64,000 nucleotides of DNA from Nocardioides solisilvae (GCF_003194625.1 NZ_QHKX01000004.1:1-64000); one strand, 5' to 3'. Counted from the stretch's first letter, positions 1-8,355 are shown. Notes: a model not told the origin generated them from the letters alone. Translations and numbers: made by a program.

Positions 1-478
1 AGCTCTACATCTGTGCGATCAAGGACGTGTGGTCGAACAAGATCGTCGGCTACTCGATCGACACCAGAATGAAGTCGTCTCTGGCATGTGCGGCGATGCG
101 CAACGCCATCGCCCTACGCGCCCCCGTCGGCACCGTGTGTCACAGCGACAGAGGCGGCCAATTTCGCGCCAACCGCACCCAGCGGCTCCTGGCTAACAAC
201 GGCCTGGTCGGCTCGATGGGCCGCTCCTACGGAGCCGGCGACAACGCCAGCATGGAGAGCTTCTTCTCGCTGTTGCAGAAGAACGTGCTGAACACCCGCC
301 GCTGGGACGCCCGCGACGAGCTACGCCTGGCGATGGTCACCTGGATCGAAACGAAGTACAACCGCCGCTGTCGCCAACGAGCCCTCGGCAAGCTCACGCC
401 GGTCGAGTTTGAGATGCTACGCGGCCGCAGAAGCGGCCTGACTGCTGCAATCCCCGAGTGTCAACAAGACCGGGGGCA
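1..478 (+). mobile_element. IS3-family insertion sequence, right-hand part
   Basis: This is the 3' part of an IS3-like element and enters from outside the window. It holds the end of the transposase gene, followed by a short tail that ends in a G-rich stretch (about 471-478, finishing GGGGGCA). IS3 elements usually end in CA, so 478 is a plausible right terminus. The left end is outside the window, so the inverted repeat cannot be verified and the boundary is approximate. Confidence 0.6.
3..441 (+). CDS. IS3-family transposase OrfB, C-terminal part (5' end outside window, probable 3' frameshift)
   Basis: The frame opens LYICAIKDVWSNKIVGYS, typical of the middle of the rve/DDE integrase core of IS3 OrfB. 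The second catalytic Asp lies in CHSDRGGQF and the Glu in DNASMESFF; the first Asp is upstream of the window. The C-terminal signature ALGKLTPVEFE follows. In the main frame no stop appears until 677, well beyond the usual protein end. Skipping the single C at 420 gives AAAEAA then a stop at 439-441, close to the ending usual in this family. I therefore end it at 441 and infer a one-base frameshift. It cuts and joins DNA when intact; here it marks the edge of the island. Confidence 0.7.
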
Positions 479-577
479 GACCCTGGGTCTTTGGACCACA
501 TTTTGCATACCTCCTGAGAGGAGAGGCATGACGCATGCGGGCCAGCTAGCCCGAAACGACCAGGACGCCGCGGCCCG
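442..577. other. Tail of the IS and gap before the nuclease gene
   Basis: This 136-bp gap contains the presumed IS right end and then a strong ribosome-binding-like sequence (GAGAGGAGAGGC) directly before an ATG at 528. The frame from that ATG runs only 49 codons and overlaps the opposing nuclease gene, so it looks like the surviving start of a disrupted gene rather than a working one. Confidence 0.35.
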
Positions 578-1342
578 TCACTCCAGGGGCTCGATCGCTC
601 CGCCCTGGCTCACGAGCCACACCTCGATGCCAGCGGCGGCGAGCGGCGCCGCGGTGGCCGCATACAGGCGTCGGTAGCGGGGGAAGTCCGGGAACGCCAT
701 GACGCTCTGCCACGACGGTTGCGCTACGCGCAGCTTCATCGCGGCGAGGATCGCGTGGGAGAACCAGTGCGCGGCCTGGGTCGAGGGCGCGGTCCGCTTA
801 GGCTGCCCCTTCCTGGCACCCCTCGCGTAGGTTTTCGAGGGGTAGCCCTTGACCTCGATGCCGACGGTCTCGCCGTTACGCTCGGCGACGACGTCGATGC
901 CGGTCTCGCCGGTTGCGGTGTTGGCTGTCCGGAGGATCGTCCAGCCCGTGGAGCTGAGCCGATCGACGAGCAGCCGCTGGACGTTTTCCTCTGTATGCCA
1001 GTCGCTGGGGTCGGCGTCCGGCCTCGGCTCTGTAATCACCGGGGCCGCAACGGCTTCAGCCGGCCTGTCGCAGGCGTCACGCCACGCCGCGAGCTCCGCC
1101 TCGGTGGCCATGCGGAACCAACCCGTGTCGACCCGGGTGAGAAAGGGCTCTCGACCGGCGAACTGGCTCCGGTCCCCGACATTCCATGCAGCCCCGCGCA
1201 CGTGCGCCCGGACGGTACCGTCCTTCGCTTGGTCAGGGGCGTGCCGCCGGAACCAGCTGACGATCTCCTCCTGCTTCCATGCACCTCGCTGGGCTTCGGC
1301 GAACTGGCGGACGAGGTCCCAGACGGACGGTCGCGTGGTCAT
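578..1342 (-). CDS. PD-(D/E)XK-type nuclease-like protein of the defence island
   Basis: Predicted 254 aa. The N-terminal third (about residues 1-50, starting MTTRPSVWDLVRQF) looks like a winged-helix fold. The middle is Ala/Pro rich. The segment GIDVVAERNGETVGIEVKG (around residue 150) has the D-x(n)-E-x-K pattern of PD-(D/E)XK nucleases. ATG at 1342 is chosen because the longer frame adds a Gly/Ala-rich extension of low complexity. It is transcribed away from the methyltransferase operon across a 170-bp gap. It could be a restriction nuclease or a decoy-sensing defence effector. The family is not named with certainty, and substrate is unknown. Confidence 0.6.
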   Translation of the reverse strand: MTTRPSVWDLVRQFAEAQRGAWKQEEIVSWFRRHAPDQAKDGTVRAHVRGAAWNVGDRSQFAGREPFLTRVDTGWFRMATEAELAAWRDACDRPAEAVAAPVITEPRPDADPSDWHTEENVQRLLVDRLSSTGWTILRTANTATGETGIDVVAERNGETVGIEVKGYPSKTYARGARKGQPKRTAPSTQAAHWFSHAILAAMKLRVAQPSWQSVMAFPDFPRYRRLYAATAAPLAAAGIEVWLVSQGGAIEPLE

Positions 1343-1512
1343 GCCAGCATTCTGCTCCGCACGCCCGACAGATGCGGCGGAGTCGGGTTCACCCGCTGCG
1401 CCCGGCGAGCCCGGTGCCACCTCGGTCGGTTCTGGGCAGCCCGCGCGTACTCCCGACCATCGTCGGACCCCCTAGTTACGCTGTGCGACAACGCTCGTGA
1501 GGGTCTCGAGCA

Positions 1513-2574
1513 ATGCGGACGAACGGAGGAGCCAGCTTGTCGACCGCGACCCGGAACCGCGACTTCCATGACGCCAGGCGGGCCAAGAAGGACGAGTTCT
1601 ACACGTCGTTGAGCGACATCGAGTTGGAGCTGCAGCACTACACCCGCCACTTCGAGGGCAAGGTCGTCTATTGCAACTGCGACGACCCGCGGGCCAGCAA
1701 CTTCTTCCACTACTTCGCGACTAACTTCGAGAAGCTCGGACTGAAGCAACTGATCACCACCTGCTACCGCAGCCAAGACGACGGCTCGTTCGGCCGTGGT
1801 GATTCGAGCCAAGCCGTCTACCTGGAGTACAACGGCGATCGCAACGGCAGCCGTGTCCCCGACGTGGAGGAGATCGGAATCCAGCCTCTCCAGGGCGACG
1901 GCGACTTCCGGAGTGCCGAGAGCATCGACCTTCTCAAGCAGGCCGACATCGTAGTGACGAATCCACCCTTCAGTCTTTTCCGGGAGTACGTCGCGCAGCT
2001 TGTCGAGCACGATATGCAGTTCCTGATTATCGGCAACATGAACGCGCTCACCTACAAGGAGATCTTCCCGCTCTTCCAGCACGACCAGATGTGGTATGGC
2101 CCGAGCATTCGCAGTGGCGATCGCGAGTTCAGGGTGCCCGACGACTACCCGCTCACCGCGGCCGGCACCCGGGTTGACGCCAACGGCAACAAGTACGTGC
2201 GGGTGAAGGGCGTCCGTTGGTTCACCAACCTGGACTACCCGGGCCGACACGAGGAGCTCGAGCTCGAGAGGACCTACAACCCGCGCGAGTACCCCAAGTA
2301 CGTCAACTTCGACGCGATCGACGTCAGCAAGACCATGCACATCCCGGTTGACTACGACGGCCCCATGGGTGTCCCGATCACGTTCCTGGACAAGTACAAC
2401 CCAGAGCAGTTCGACATCCTGGGCTCCAGCAAGACGCTCGGCCGCCCCATGTCAGAAGTTGCTCCGAAGGGCACCTACATGCAGGGTGGGCCCCGGTTCT
2501 ACCTGCCGAACGGCGACGGCACCTTCCGCCGTATGTATGACCGCATCGTCATCCGCAACAAGCAACTGGCCTGA
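1513..2574 (+). CDS. EcoRI-type adenine-specific DNA methyltransferase
   Basis: 353 aa. It carries the hallmark KKDEFYTSLSDIELEL near the N-terminus and the motif IV-like NPPF within DIVVTNPPFSLFREYV (about residues 150-165), as in the EcoRI adenine methylase family (Pfam EcoRI_methylase). Members transfer a methyl group from SAM to adenine N6 in a palindromic site. Two starts are possible: ATG 1513, preceded by GAGGG, and TTG 1537, preceded by GGAGGA six bases upstream. The conserved part begins after both. It is the first gene of a five-gene co-directional run ending with mcrC. It probably protects host DNA from the linked restriction genes, but the target sequence cannot be read from the protein. 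Confidence 0.85.
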   Translation: MRTNGGASLSTATRNRDFHDARRAKKDEFYTSLSDIELELQHYTRHFEGKVVYCNCDDPRASNFFHYFATNFEKLGLKQLITTCYRSQDDGSFGRGDSSQAVYLEYNGDRNGSRVPDVEEIGIQPLQGDGDFRSAESIDLLKQADIVVTNPPFSLFREYVAQLVEHDMQFLIIGNMNALTYKEIFPLFQHDQMWYGPSIRSGDREFRVPDDYPLTAAGTRVDANGNKYVRVKGVRWFTNLDYPGRHEELELERTYNPREYPKYVNFDAIDVSKTMHIPVDYDGPMGVPITFLDKYNPEQFDILGSSKTLGRPMSEVAPKGTYMQGGPRFYLPNGDGTFRRMYDRIVIRNKQLA

Positions 2575-2601
2575 CCTCGATGAGGGACCAGAGAGGCAGC
2601 C

Positions 2602-3624
2602 ATGTCCTACCGCTACCTCGGTAACAAGACCCGCCTGACCGAGTGGATCGTCGGCGAGATCTCCCGGGTGCTGCCCGCCGGCTCCTCGATCGCTGACCCG
2701 ATGTGCGGGACCGCCTCAGTGTCGATCGCGCTTGCCCGCGTCGGCTACTCGGTGACTGCCGCGGATGCCTTGACCTTCCCGGTCGTGCACGCGCGCACGC
2801 GCTTGCTCGCCAAGCGACCGCCTGCCTTCAAGGCCCTCGGCGGCTACGACAAGGCGCTGGCATGGCTGAACACGGCCGCGCCTATCGAGGGCTACTTCTT
2901 CAACGAGTTCGGTGAAGGCGGCAAGCCGGCGAACGGCCGCGCTCCCCGGCTGTACTTCTCTGCCGAGAACGCCGCGCGCATCGACGGCATCCGGCACGGC
3001 ATCCGCGACCTGGCATCGGCGGACGCCGTCGACGAGGTGGAGCACAGCGTCCTGCTCCATCACCTGATCCTCGCCACGAACAAGGTCGCGAACATCAGCG
3101 GCACCTACGGGTACTTCCGGCGCACGCTTTCGGGGCCGGCGCTCAAGCCGCTGACGTTCGAGCCGATCGAGTTCGAGGACACCCCGGGCGACCACGTGGT
3201 TCGCCAAGGCGTTGTTGAGGAGCTCGCTTCAACGCTCGGCACGGATGCCGTGTACCTGGACCCGCCGTACACGAAACGCCAGTACGCCGGGAACTACCAC
3301 GTGCTCGAGACCATCGCATGTGGCGACCAGCCCGTGGCAGCAGGCGATGGAGGCCTGCGCCCGTGGACCGACCAGGCCTCGGACTTCTGTTACCGCCGTA
3401 GCGCCGCCCAGGCCTTCCGCGAGACGCTCAAGCGGCTCGAGGCCCCGCACGTGTTCATCTCCTACAGCGAGGACGGCCAGGTGGCGGAGGACGAGCTGCA
3501 CTCAATTCTGGGCGACTTCGGCAAAGTCACCCTGCACGAACTACCTCATGTCCGATACAGGAGCAACGATCGTGTGAAAGATGGCTCTGTGCTTGAGCGG
3601 CTCTATCACATCGAGGCCTTCTGA
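2602..3624 (+). CDS. D12-class N6-adenine DNA methyltransferase (Dam/FokI-like)
   Basis: 340 aa. Motif X-like YLGNKTRL is at the N-terminus, the SAM-binding motif I appears as ADPMCGTASVSIAL (about residues 31-44), and the catalytic motif IV DPPY lies in YLDPPYTKRQYAGNY (about residues 217-231). This order (X, I, IV) is that of D12/alpha-class adenine methylases. Motif I has Met-Cys where the family usually has Phe-x-Gly. A good ribosome-binding site precedes the ATG (GAGAGGCAGCC). It follows the EcoRI-type methylase by 27 bp and precedes the next gene by 2 bp, so all are probably co-transcribed. Two adenine methylases before one McrBC-like pair suggest an asymmetric or two-strand recognition site. 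Confidence 0.88.
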   Translation: MSYRYLGNKTRLTEWIVGEISRVLPAGSSIADPMCGTASVSIALARVGYSVTAADALTFPVVHARTRLLAKRPPAFKALGGYDKALAWLNTAAPIEGYFFNEFGEGGKPANGRAPRLYFSAENAARIDGIRHGIRDLASADAVDEVEHSVLLHHLILATNKVANISGTYGYFRRTLSGPALKPLTFEPIEFEDTPGDHVVRQGVVEELASTLGTDAVYLDPPYTKRQYAGNYHVLETIACGDQPVAAGDGGLRPWTDQASDFCYRRSAAQAFRETLKRLEAPHVFISYSEDGQVAEDELHSILGDFGKVTLHELPHVRYRSNDRVKDGSVLERLYHIEAF

Positions 3625-3626
3625 CC

Positions 3627-4181
3627 ATGTCTCAGAAACTGAATGTCGACCGGATCTGGTGGCGCAACGTCCAGCCGGGCGAGTTTTACAACATCGAACG
3701 CTACCCGCAGATCCAGGGTGGTGGAGGGTCGCTTTACATTGAGATCCCGAGCTCGATGGTGCCGGAGACGCTCGACTTCCTCGACGCGACCGGCGCGAAC
3801 GTCGATGCGCTGCCGGTGATCACCATTGAGGCCGGCGTCGTGGGGCACCCCGGCCTCTCCGGCCCGATCGAGTTCCAGAGGAAGAAGGGCGGACGCATGC
3901 GGATCGCCCGCCAGAACCGCCAGCAAACCTCCTCGGCACGGCACCCGGCCTGGATGGCCGCACGGGGCTTCCCGACGGCCCCGGACGACGTGGCTAACAA
4001 GGAGGCTGCGCTGCCGTACTTCCCGCAGGGTGGCTTGCGCATCTACATCGCGAAGACCGTAGACGGTGAGTACTTCGCCGGCTTCACCAAGGGACCGAGG
4101 CCCGTCAGCGTCACCGCGAACAGCCCGATGTTCAAGCTCTACCCGCAGGGCAAGGTCGTCGGTGGCGTTATCTATGAGTGA
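3627..4181 (+). CDS. Unrecognised 184-aa protein between methyltransferases and McrBC
   Basis: I do not recognise this family. The protein is soluble, with no signal peptide or membrane segment. It has a Gly-rich turn (QGGGGSLYIEIP, about residues 31-42), a basic centre (QRKKGGRMRIARQNRQQ, about residues 84-100), and a C-terminal half with PYFPQGGLRIYIAK and GEYFAGFTKGPRP. No PD-(D/E)XK, HNH or PLD catalytic motif is obvious. It starts 2 bp after the D12 methylase and its stop lies just before the mcrB start, so it belongs to the operon. The adjacent McrB lacks the usual N-terminal DNA-binding domain, so a DNA-recognition role is possible. That role is inference from position only. Confidence 0.7.
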   Translation: MSQKLNVDRIWWRNVQPGEFYNIERYPQIQGGGGSLYIEIPSSMVPETLDFLDATGANVDALPVITIEAGVVGHPGLSGPIEFQRKKGGRMRIARQNRQQTSSARHPAWMAARGFPTAPDDVANKEAALPYFPQGGLRIYIAKTVDGEYFAGFTKGPRPVSVTANSPMFKLYPQGKVVGGVIYE

Positions 4182-4189
4182 GGAACGAC

Positions 4190-5371
4190 GTGGCTGACAA
4201 GATCGACGACATCCTGACCTCGTGGAGCAGCGGTCGGAATGCCCTGCTCTACGGCCCGCCAGCCACTGGCAAGACGCGGCTCATCTCGGAGCTCTTCAAG
4301 GCACTCGAGACGCCGCCGGAGGCGAAGAAGGGTATCCAGTTCGACCCGGCCGACAAGGAGAGCCCCTTCACGCGGCCGGAGCAGGAGATCAAGATCCCAC
4401 AGCCGATCAAGGTTGTATGGACGACGTTCCACCAGTCCTACGGCTACGAGGATTTCGTCCTCGGTTTGCGGCCTGAGATCACCGGGAAGGGCACTCGCCT
4501 GCAGCCGTGGGCTGGCGTCTTCCTCGACGCGGCGCTCGAGCTGGCAGACCCCGAGTCGGAGTACAGGTCGGTCGTGATCTTCATCGACGAGATCAACCGC
4601 GGCAATGCGGCCCGGATCTTCGGCGAGTTCATGACCTTCCTCGACTTCGACTACCGCGACGGCGGTCTGGTGCCGTTGCCCCTGCCCCTGCGCCAACTGA
4701 CCTACGAGGACGGGAAGAGCGACGAGATCCGTCGCCCCGGCGGGAAGGTCACCACGATCCCCGAAGGCTTCACCTTTCCCCGTCACATCTACATCGTCTC
4801 GACGATGAACAGCGTCGACCGAGCGGCAGTGCCGATCGACAGCGCTCTGGCCCGTCGGTTCGACCGCATCGAGATGCGCCCCGACCTTGACGTGCTCGTC
4901 AAGCACTGGAGCCTCGATGCGGACGCCGTCCCGGTGCCGGCGGAGGACAACTGGGAGACCCTCACGCCGTATGAGACGGCGTACCTGATCCTGGACCGCC
5001 TCAATGTCGCCGTGGCGTCTGACCTCGGACCAGAGTTCGAACTCGGCCACGGCCTCCTCACCCCGGTGCTCGCGACCAAGCCTTCGGTTGACGGCAGCAG
5101 CCAGCCCGTGGAAGAGAAGGAAGCTTGGCGCAGCCTCGCCAAGACCTGGGACGACGTCCTCTTCCCGCAGCTCGAAGACAGGTACTCCGGCCGCCCCGAG
5201 CAACTGATGGATCTCCTCCACATTGACACCGCGCCGCCCGCCGGCGATTACGCATGGCGGCTCCGGACTGCCAGGGGCGGCACCGTCGAGTCCCGCACCC
5301 TGGCGCCCGTCCGCGTGAGCGAGCTCGACATTGACGTCATCAAGAGGTCCTTCAGGTGGCTGACCCGCTGA
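4190..5371 (+). CDS. mcrB: McrB-like AAA+ GTPase subunit
   Basis: 393 aa. The protein is almost entirely the AAA+ motor: Walker A GPPATGKT (about residues 22-29), Walker B VVIFIDEINRGN (about 130-141), the McrB-type sensor/GTP signature STMNSVDR, and the arginine finger region ALARRFDRIEM. McrB homologues translocate DNA using GTP and load McrC. There is no N-terminal modified-base-binding domain, since Walker A begins within 25 residues of the start. GTG 4190 has GAGGA five to six bases upstream. A GTG at 4178, overlapping the previous stop as GTGA, would add four residues. The gene overlaps mcrC by 16 bp, indicating translational coupling. Confidence 0.88.
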   Translation: MADKIDDILTSWSSGRNALLYGPPATGKTRLISELFKALETPPEAKKGIQFDPADKESPFTRPEQEIKIPQPIKVVWTTFHQSYGYEDFVLGLRPEITGKGTRLQPWAGVFLDAALELADPESEYRSVVIFIDEINRGNAARIFGEFMTFLDFDYRDGGLVPLPLPLRQLTYEDGKSDEIRRPGGKVTTIPEGFTFPRHIYIVSTMNSVDRAAVPIDSALARRFDRIEMRPDLDVLVKHWSLDADAVPVPAEDNWETLTPYETAYLILDRLNVAVASDLGPEFELGHGLLTPVLATKPSVDGSSQPVEEKEAWRSLAKTWDDVLFPQLEDRYSGRPEQLMDLLHIDTAPPAGDYAWRLRTARGGTVESRTLAPVRVSELDIDVIKRSFRWLTR

Positions 5372-6672
5372 GCACCTCCGGGCGCATCGAACTCCAGGAG
5401 TACGGCGCACCCGTTGTGCGCCGCGCCGCAGACCTGGACCTGCAGGCACTGACCGAAGCCAACAAGCGCTGGAGTCGGGCGCTCGGGCTGGCGGGGGATC
5501 CCATCCGCGTCGAGGACATCGGCGAGGGCCTTGTCCGACTCCGGGCTGAAGCGGTTACGGGCGTGGTCCGGGTCGGTGACACCGACATCGAGATTGCGCC
5601 GAAGTTCTTGAGCGCCACCGACAGCAGCTGGCAGACCGTGCTGTGGCACATTCTGACCGTGGTCGAAGGCGGCCACGTCGACGACAACCTGACGACTGCC
5701 CACGAGCTCGCTTCGCTGTCTATGCCAGATCTGCTCGCGGAGATGTTCCTCGCCTCCTACGCCAAGGGCGCGGCTCGCGGACTCCCTCGGGGCTACCTGA
5801 CGGAGCAGTCCTCAAGCACCACATTGCGAGGCAGCCTCGACACCTCTCGCCTCGGTGAGTGGGTGGGTCGGCCGTGGGAGGTCCCGTACGTCGCTGACCT
5901 GCTGACCGACGACACGCGTCTGGCACGCCTGCTCCGCTGGGCCGCGGAGTGCCTCGCGGCAACCGTGAAGGCGCAGGGCCGGGCGCGCGCGGTGCGTGAG
6001 ATCGCCGCTAGCCTGGCCCACGTTGGGCGACAGCCACCTCACCTGTTCGACGCGCGGCGGATCTCGCTGGGGATCCAGCACCAGGGGCTTGAGGCCGCCC
6101 GGCTCGTCGGCTTGCTGCTCCTCGAGGGGGCTGGTGTCCACCATGCCAGCGGCGAGCACGCGCTGTCCGGGTTCCTGTGGAACTCCGACGTGATCTACGA
6201 GAACTACATCTTTTGGCTATGCCGTCGCGCGGCCAGCAAGCGCGGGCTGCGGGTCACCAAGGGCGCGATCAAGTTCGGCGACGTGATCGCGGGGGAGGGG
6301 GCCAAGCTCGAGACCACGCCAGATGTGGTGTTCCGCGATGTCCACGGCAGTGCGGTCGCTGTGACGGACTCCAAGTACAAGCGGCTCGGCTCGCGGCCCA
6401 AGGCCGCTGACACCTATCAGGTGCTCACCGCGGGCCACGTCCTCGGGTGCCAGCGGATCTCTCTGACCTACCCCGTCGCCCACGATCGCGAGACCACCGT
6501 GTGGCAGGTCGGATCCGCGCTCGGTGGCAGCGACATCGAATTGTCCGCGCTGCCTCTGAACTTGATGTCCCTCACTGGCGCGACTGGACCTCAAGAACTG
6601 ATCGAGGCGATTGGCACTTGGCTCGATTCGGACCTCTTCGCAAGTAGCACACCGACAGCAGCCACCGCCTGA
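5356..6672 (+). CDS. mcrC: McrC-like nuclease subunit
   Basis: 438 aa, of McrC family length. The N-terminal half has the beta-rich region conserved in McrC (VRLRAEAVTGVVRVGDTDIEIAPKF broken across residues 55-80). The C-terminal nuclease core has TTPDVVF followed by VAVTDSKYKR (about residues 320-350), the D...D-x-K arrangement of a PD-(D/E)XK active site. McrC cuts DNA after McrB-driven translocation. The GTG start lies inside the end of mcrB, so the two are co-translated. The stop is followed by the island edge. In classical McrBC the target is methylated DNA; the two linked adenine methylases suggest a protecting R-M arrangement instead, as in LlaJI- or LlaI-type systems. Confidence 0.87.
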   Translation: MADPLSTSGRIELQEYGAPVVRRAADLDLQALTEANKRWSRALGLAGDPIRVEDIGEGLVRLRAEAVTGVVRVGDTDIEIAPKFLSATDSSWQTVLWHILTVVEGGHVDDNLTTAHELASLSMPDLLAEMFLASYAKGAARGLPRGYLTEQSSSTTLRGSLDTSRLGEWVGRPWEVPYVADLLTDDTRLARLLRWAAECLAATVKAQGRARAVREIAASLAHVGRQPPHLFDARRISLGIQHQGLEAARLVGLLLLEGAGVHHASGEHALSGFLWNSDVIYENYIFWLCRRAASKRGLRVTKGAIKFGDVIAGEGAKLETTPDVVFRDVHGSAVAVTDSKYKRLGSRPKAADTYQVLTAGHVLGCQRISLTYPVAHDRETTVWQVGSALGGSDIELSALPLNLMSLTGATGPQELIEAIGTWLDSDLFASSTPTAATA

Positions 6673-6936
6673 ATCCGCACGTCAGTGGGCCTCTTGAGCC
6701 TGCTGGTCGGATGCACTCCCTACGAATCTTGGTCGGCACGAGAATGGGTAGGGGATCGGCGGCGAGTTCGATCTTGACAGCATCTTGGGTCACAGCGACG
6801 CGAGGGGGTCCTGGGGACACACCGGGGCCACACGCGGACGGAAAACGACCCCTGACGATGAAAGACGTTGAAAGGTGTCTTCGCAGGTCAGGGGCCGTTT
6901 TCAGGCACTCAGCCGGTGGGCGTCACCCACGCGGGA
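6673..6936. other. Island edge between mcrC and glnA
   Basis: This 264-bp gap has no supported gene. One plus-strand frame (about 6760-6865) reads IGGEFDLDSILGHSDA and then GHTGATRG before a stop. That resembles the LGH box near the end of tyrosine recombinases, but an in-frame TAG lies a few codons upstream, so at most it is a decayed integrase tail. Two inverted repeats, annotated separately, occupy the glnA-proximal end. Confidence 0.4.
6841..6902. terminator. Large inverted repeat, probable bidirectional terminator
   Basis: GAAAACGACCCCTGAC (6841-6856) pairs with GTCAGGGGCCGTTTTC (6887-6902) with one mismatch in 16. Inside the loop AAGAC and GTCTT can form a second stem. The A-rich and T-rich outer ends suit termination of both the plus-strand mcrC transcript and the minus-strand glnA transcript. 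A smaller hairpin, GTGGG-CGTCA-CCCAC (6916-6930), lies between it and the glnA stop. Confidence 0.65.
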
Positions 6937-8355
6937 CTAAATGTCGTAGTAGAGCTCGAACTCGTGCGGGTGCGGGCGCTGCTGCACCGGCAGGATCTCG
7001 TTCTCGCGCTTGTACTGGATCCAGGTCTCGATCAGGTCCGGGGTGAAGACGTTGCCCACGGTGAGGAAGTCGTGGTCGCGCTCGAGGTTGTCGAGCACGT
7101 CGTCCAGACGGGTCGGGACCTGGTCGATCTCGGCCATCTCGTCCGGCGGCAGCTCGTAGATGTCCTTGTCGATCGGGGCAGCGGGCTCGATCTTGTTCTT
7201 GATCCCGTCGATGCCGGCCAGCAGCAGGGCCGAGAAGGCCAGGTAGGGGTTGGCCGACGGGTCGGGGCAGCGGAACTCGATGCGCTTCGCCTTGGGGTTG
7301 GAGCCCGTGATCGGGATCCGCACGCAGGCGGAGCGGTTGCGCTGGCTGTAGACCAGGCTGATCGGCGCCTCGAAGCCGGGCACCAGGCGGTGGTAGGAGT
7401 TCACCGTCGGGTTGGTGAAGGCCAGCAGCGACGGCGCGTGCTTGAGGATGCCCCCGATGTAGTGGCGCGCCATGTCCGACAGGCCGGCGTACCCGGTCTC
7501 GTCGTAGAAGAGGGGCTCGCCCTCGTTCCAGATGGACTGGTGGCAGTGCATGCCGGAGCCGTTGTCCCCGAAGATCGGCTTCGGCATGAAGGTCGCGGTC
7601 TTGCCGTTGCGCCACGCGACGTTCTTGACGATGTACTTGAACTTCATGACGTCGTCGGCGGCCTTGAGCAGCTCGTCGAACTTGTAGTTGATCTCGGCCT
7701 GGCCGGCGGTGCCGACCTCGTGGTGGGCCCGCTCGACCTGCAGGCCGGCCTTCTCCATCTCGATGACCATCTCGTCGCGCAGCTCGCCGAAGTGGTCGTA
7801 CGGCGCCACGGGGAAGTACCCGCCCTTGTACTTGACCTTGTAGCCGCGGTTGTTGTCCTCGGAGCCGCTGTTCCAGGCGCCGGCCTCGGAGTCGATGTGG
7901 TAGTACCCGGCGTTGGCCTTGGTCTCGAACCGCACGTTGTCGAAGACGTAGAACTCGGCCTCGGGGGCGAAGTACGCCTTGTCGCCGATGCCGGTGCTGG
8001 CGAGGTAGCTCATCGCCTTGCGGGCGATGTTGCGCGGGTCGCGGGAGTAGGCCTCGCCGGTGAGCGGGTCGTGGATGAAGAAGTTGACCACCAGGGTCTT
8101 GGCGACCCGGAACGGGTCGAGGTAGGCGGTGGTGGGGTCCGGGAAGAGCTGCATGTCGGACTCGTGGATCGCCTGGAACCCACGGATGGAGGAACCGTCG
8201 AAGCCGAGCCCCTCGTCGAAGACCGACTGGTCGAACGAGGACACGGGCACGGTGAAGTGCTGCATCACGCCGGGCAGGTCGCAGAAGCGCACGTCGACCA
8301 TCTCGACGCGCTCGTCCTTGAGGTACTTGAGCAGCTCGTCGCTGTTTGCGAACAT
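6937..8355 (-). CDS. glnA: Glutamine synthetase type I
   Basis: 472 aa. It makes glutamine from glutamate, ammonia and ATP in the cytoplasm. Recognisable parts are the N-terminal beta-grasp ([16 protein letters not shown]), the metal-binding EAEFY, the nucleotide loop [10 protein letters not shown], the NRSACVRIP active-site segment, and the Tyr in [10 protein letters not shown] near residue 400, which is the adenylylation site of GSI-beta enzymes. ATG 8355 is preceded by GAGGAGG. Upstream is a four-box GlnR site. The gene stands next to the RDD and DUF4191/lipA genes as in M. tuberculosis glnA1. Control is probably both transcriptional (GlnR) and covalent (GlnE), the latter inferred from the Tyr motif. 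Confidence 0.97.
   Translation of the reverse strand: MFANSDELLKYLKDERVEMVDVRFCDLPGVMQHFTVPVSSFDQSVFDEGLGFDGSSIRGFQAIHESDMQLFPDPTTAYLDPFRVAKTLVVNFFIHDPLTGEAYSRDPRNIARKAMSYLASTGIGDKAYFAPEAEFYVFDNVRFETKANAGYYHIDSEAGAWNSGSEDNNRGYKVKYKGGYFPVAPYDHFGELRDEMVIEMEKAGLQVERAHHEVGTAGQAEINYKFDELLKAADDVMKFKYIVKNVAWRNGKTATFMPKPIFGDNGSGMHCHQSIWNEGEPLFYDETGYAGLSDMARHYIGGILKHAPSLLAFTNPTVNSYHRLVPGFEAPISLVYSQRNRSACVRIPITGSNPKAKRIEFRCPDPSANPYLAFSALLLAGIDGIKNKIEPAAPIDKDIYELPPDEMAEIDQVPTRLDDVLDNLERDHDFLTVGNVFTPDLIETWIQYKRENEILPVQQRPHPHEFELYYDI

Noticed and set aside
528..677. Short gene starting at ATG 528 with a strong ribosome-binding-like sequence
   Set aside because: Only 49 codons, overlaps the nuclease gene on the opposite strand, with no recognisable product. 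Kept only as a possible relic.
4190..6672. Plain type IV (modification-dependent) McrBC
   Set aside because: The linked adenine methylases and the missing N-terminal recognition domain of McrB make a classical type IV reading doubtful, though it is not excluded.
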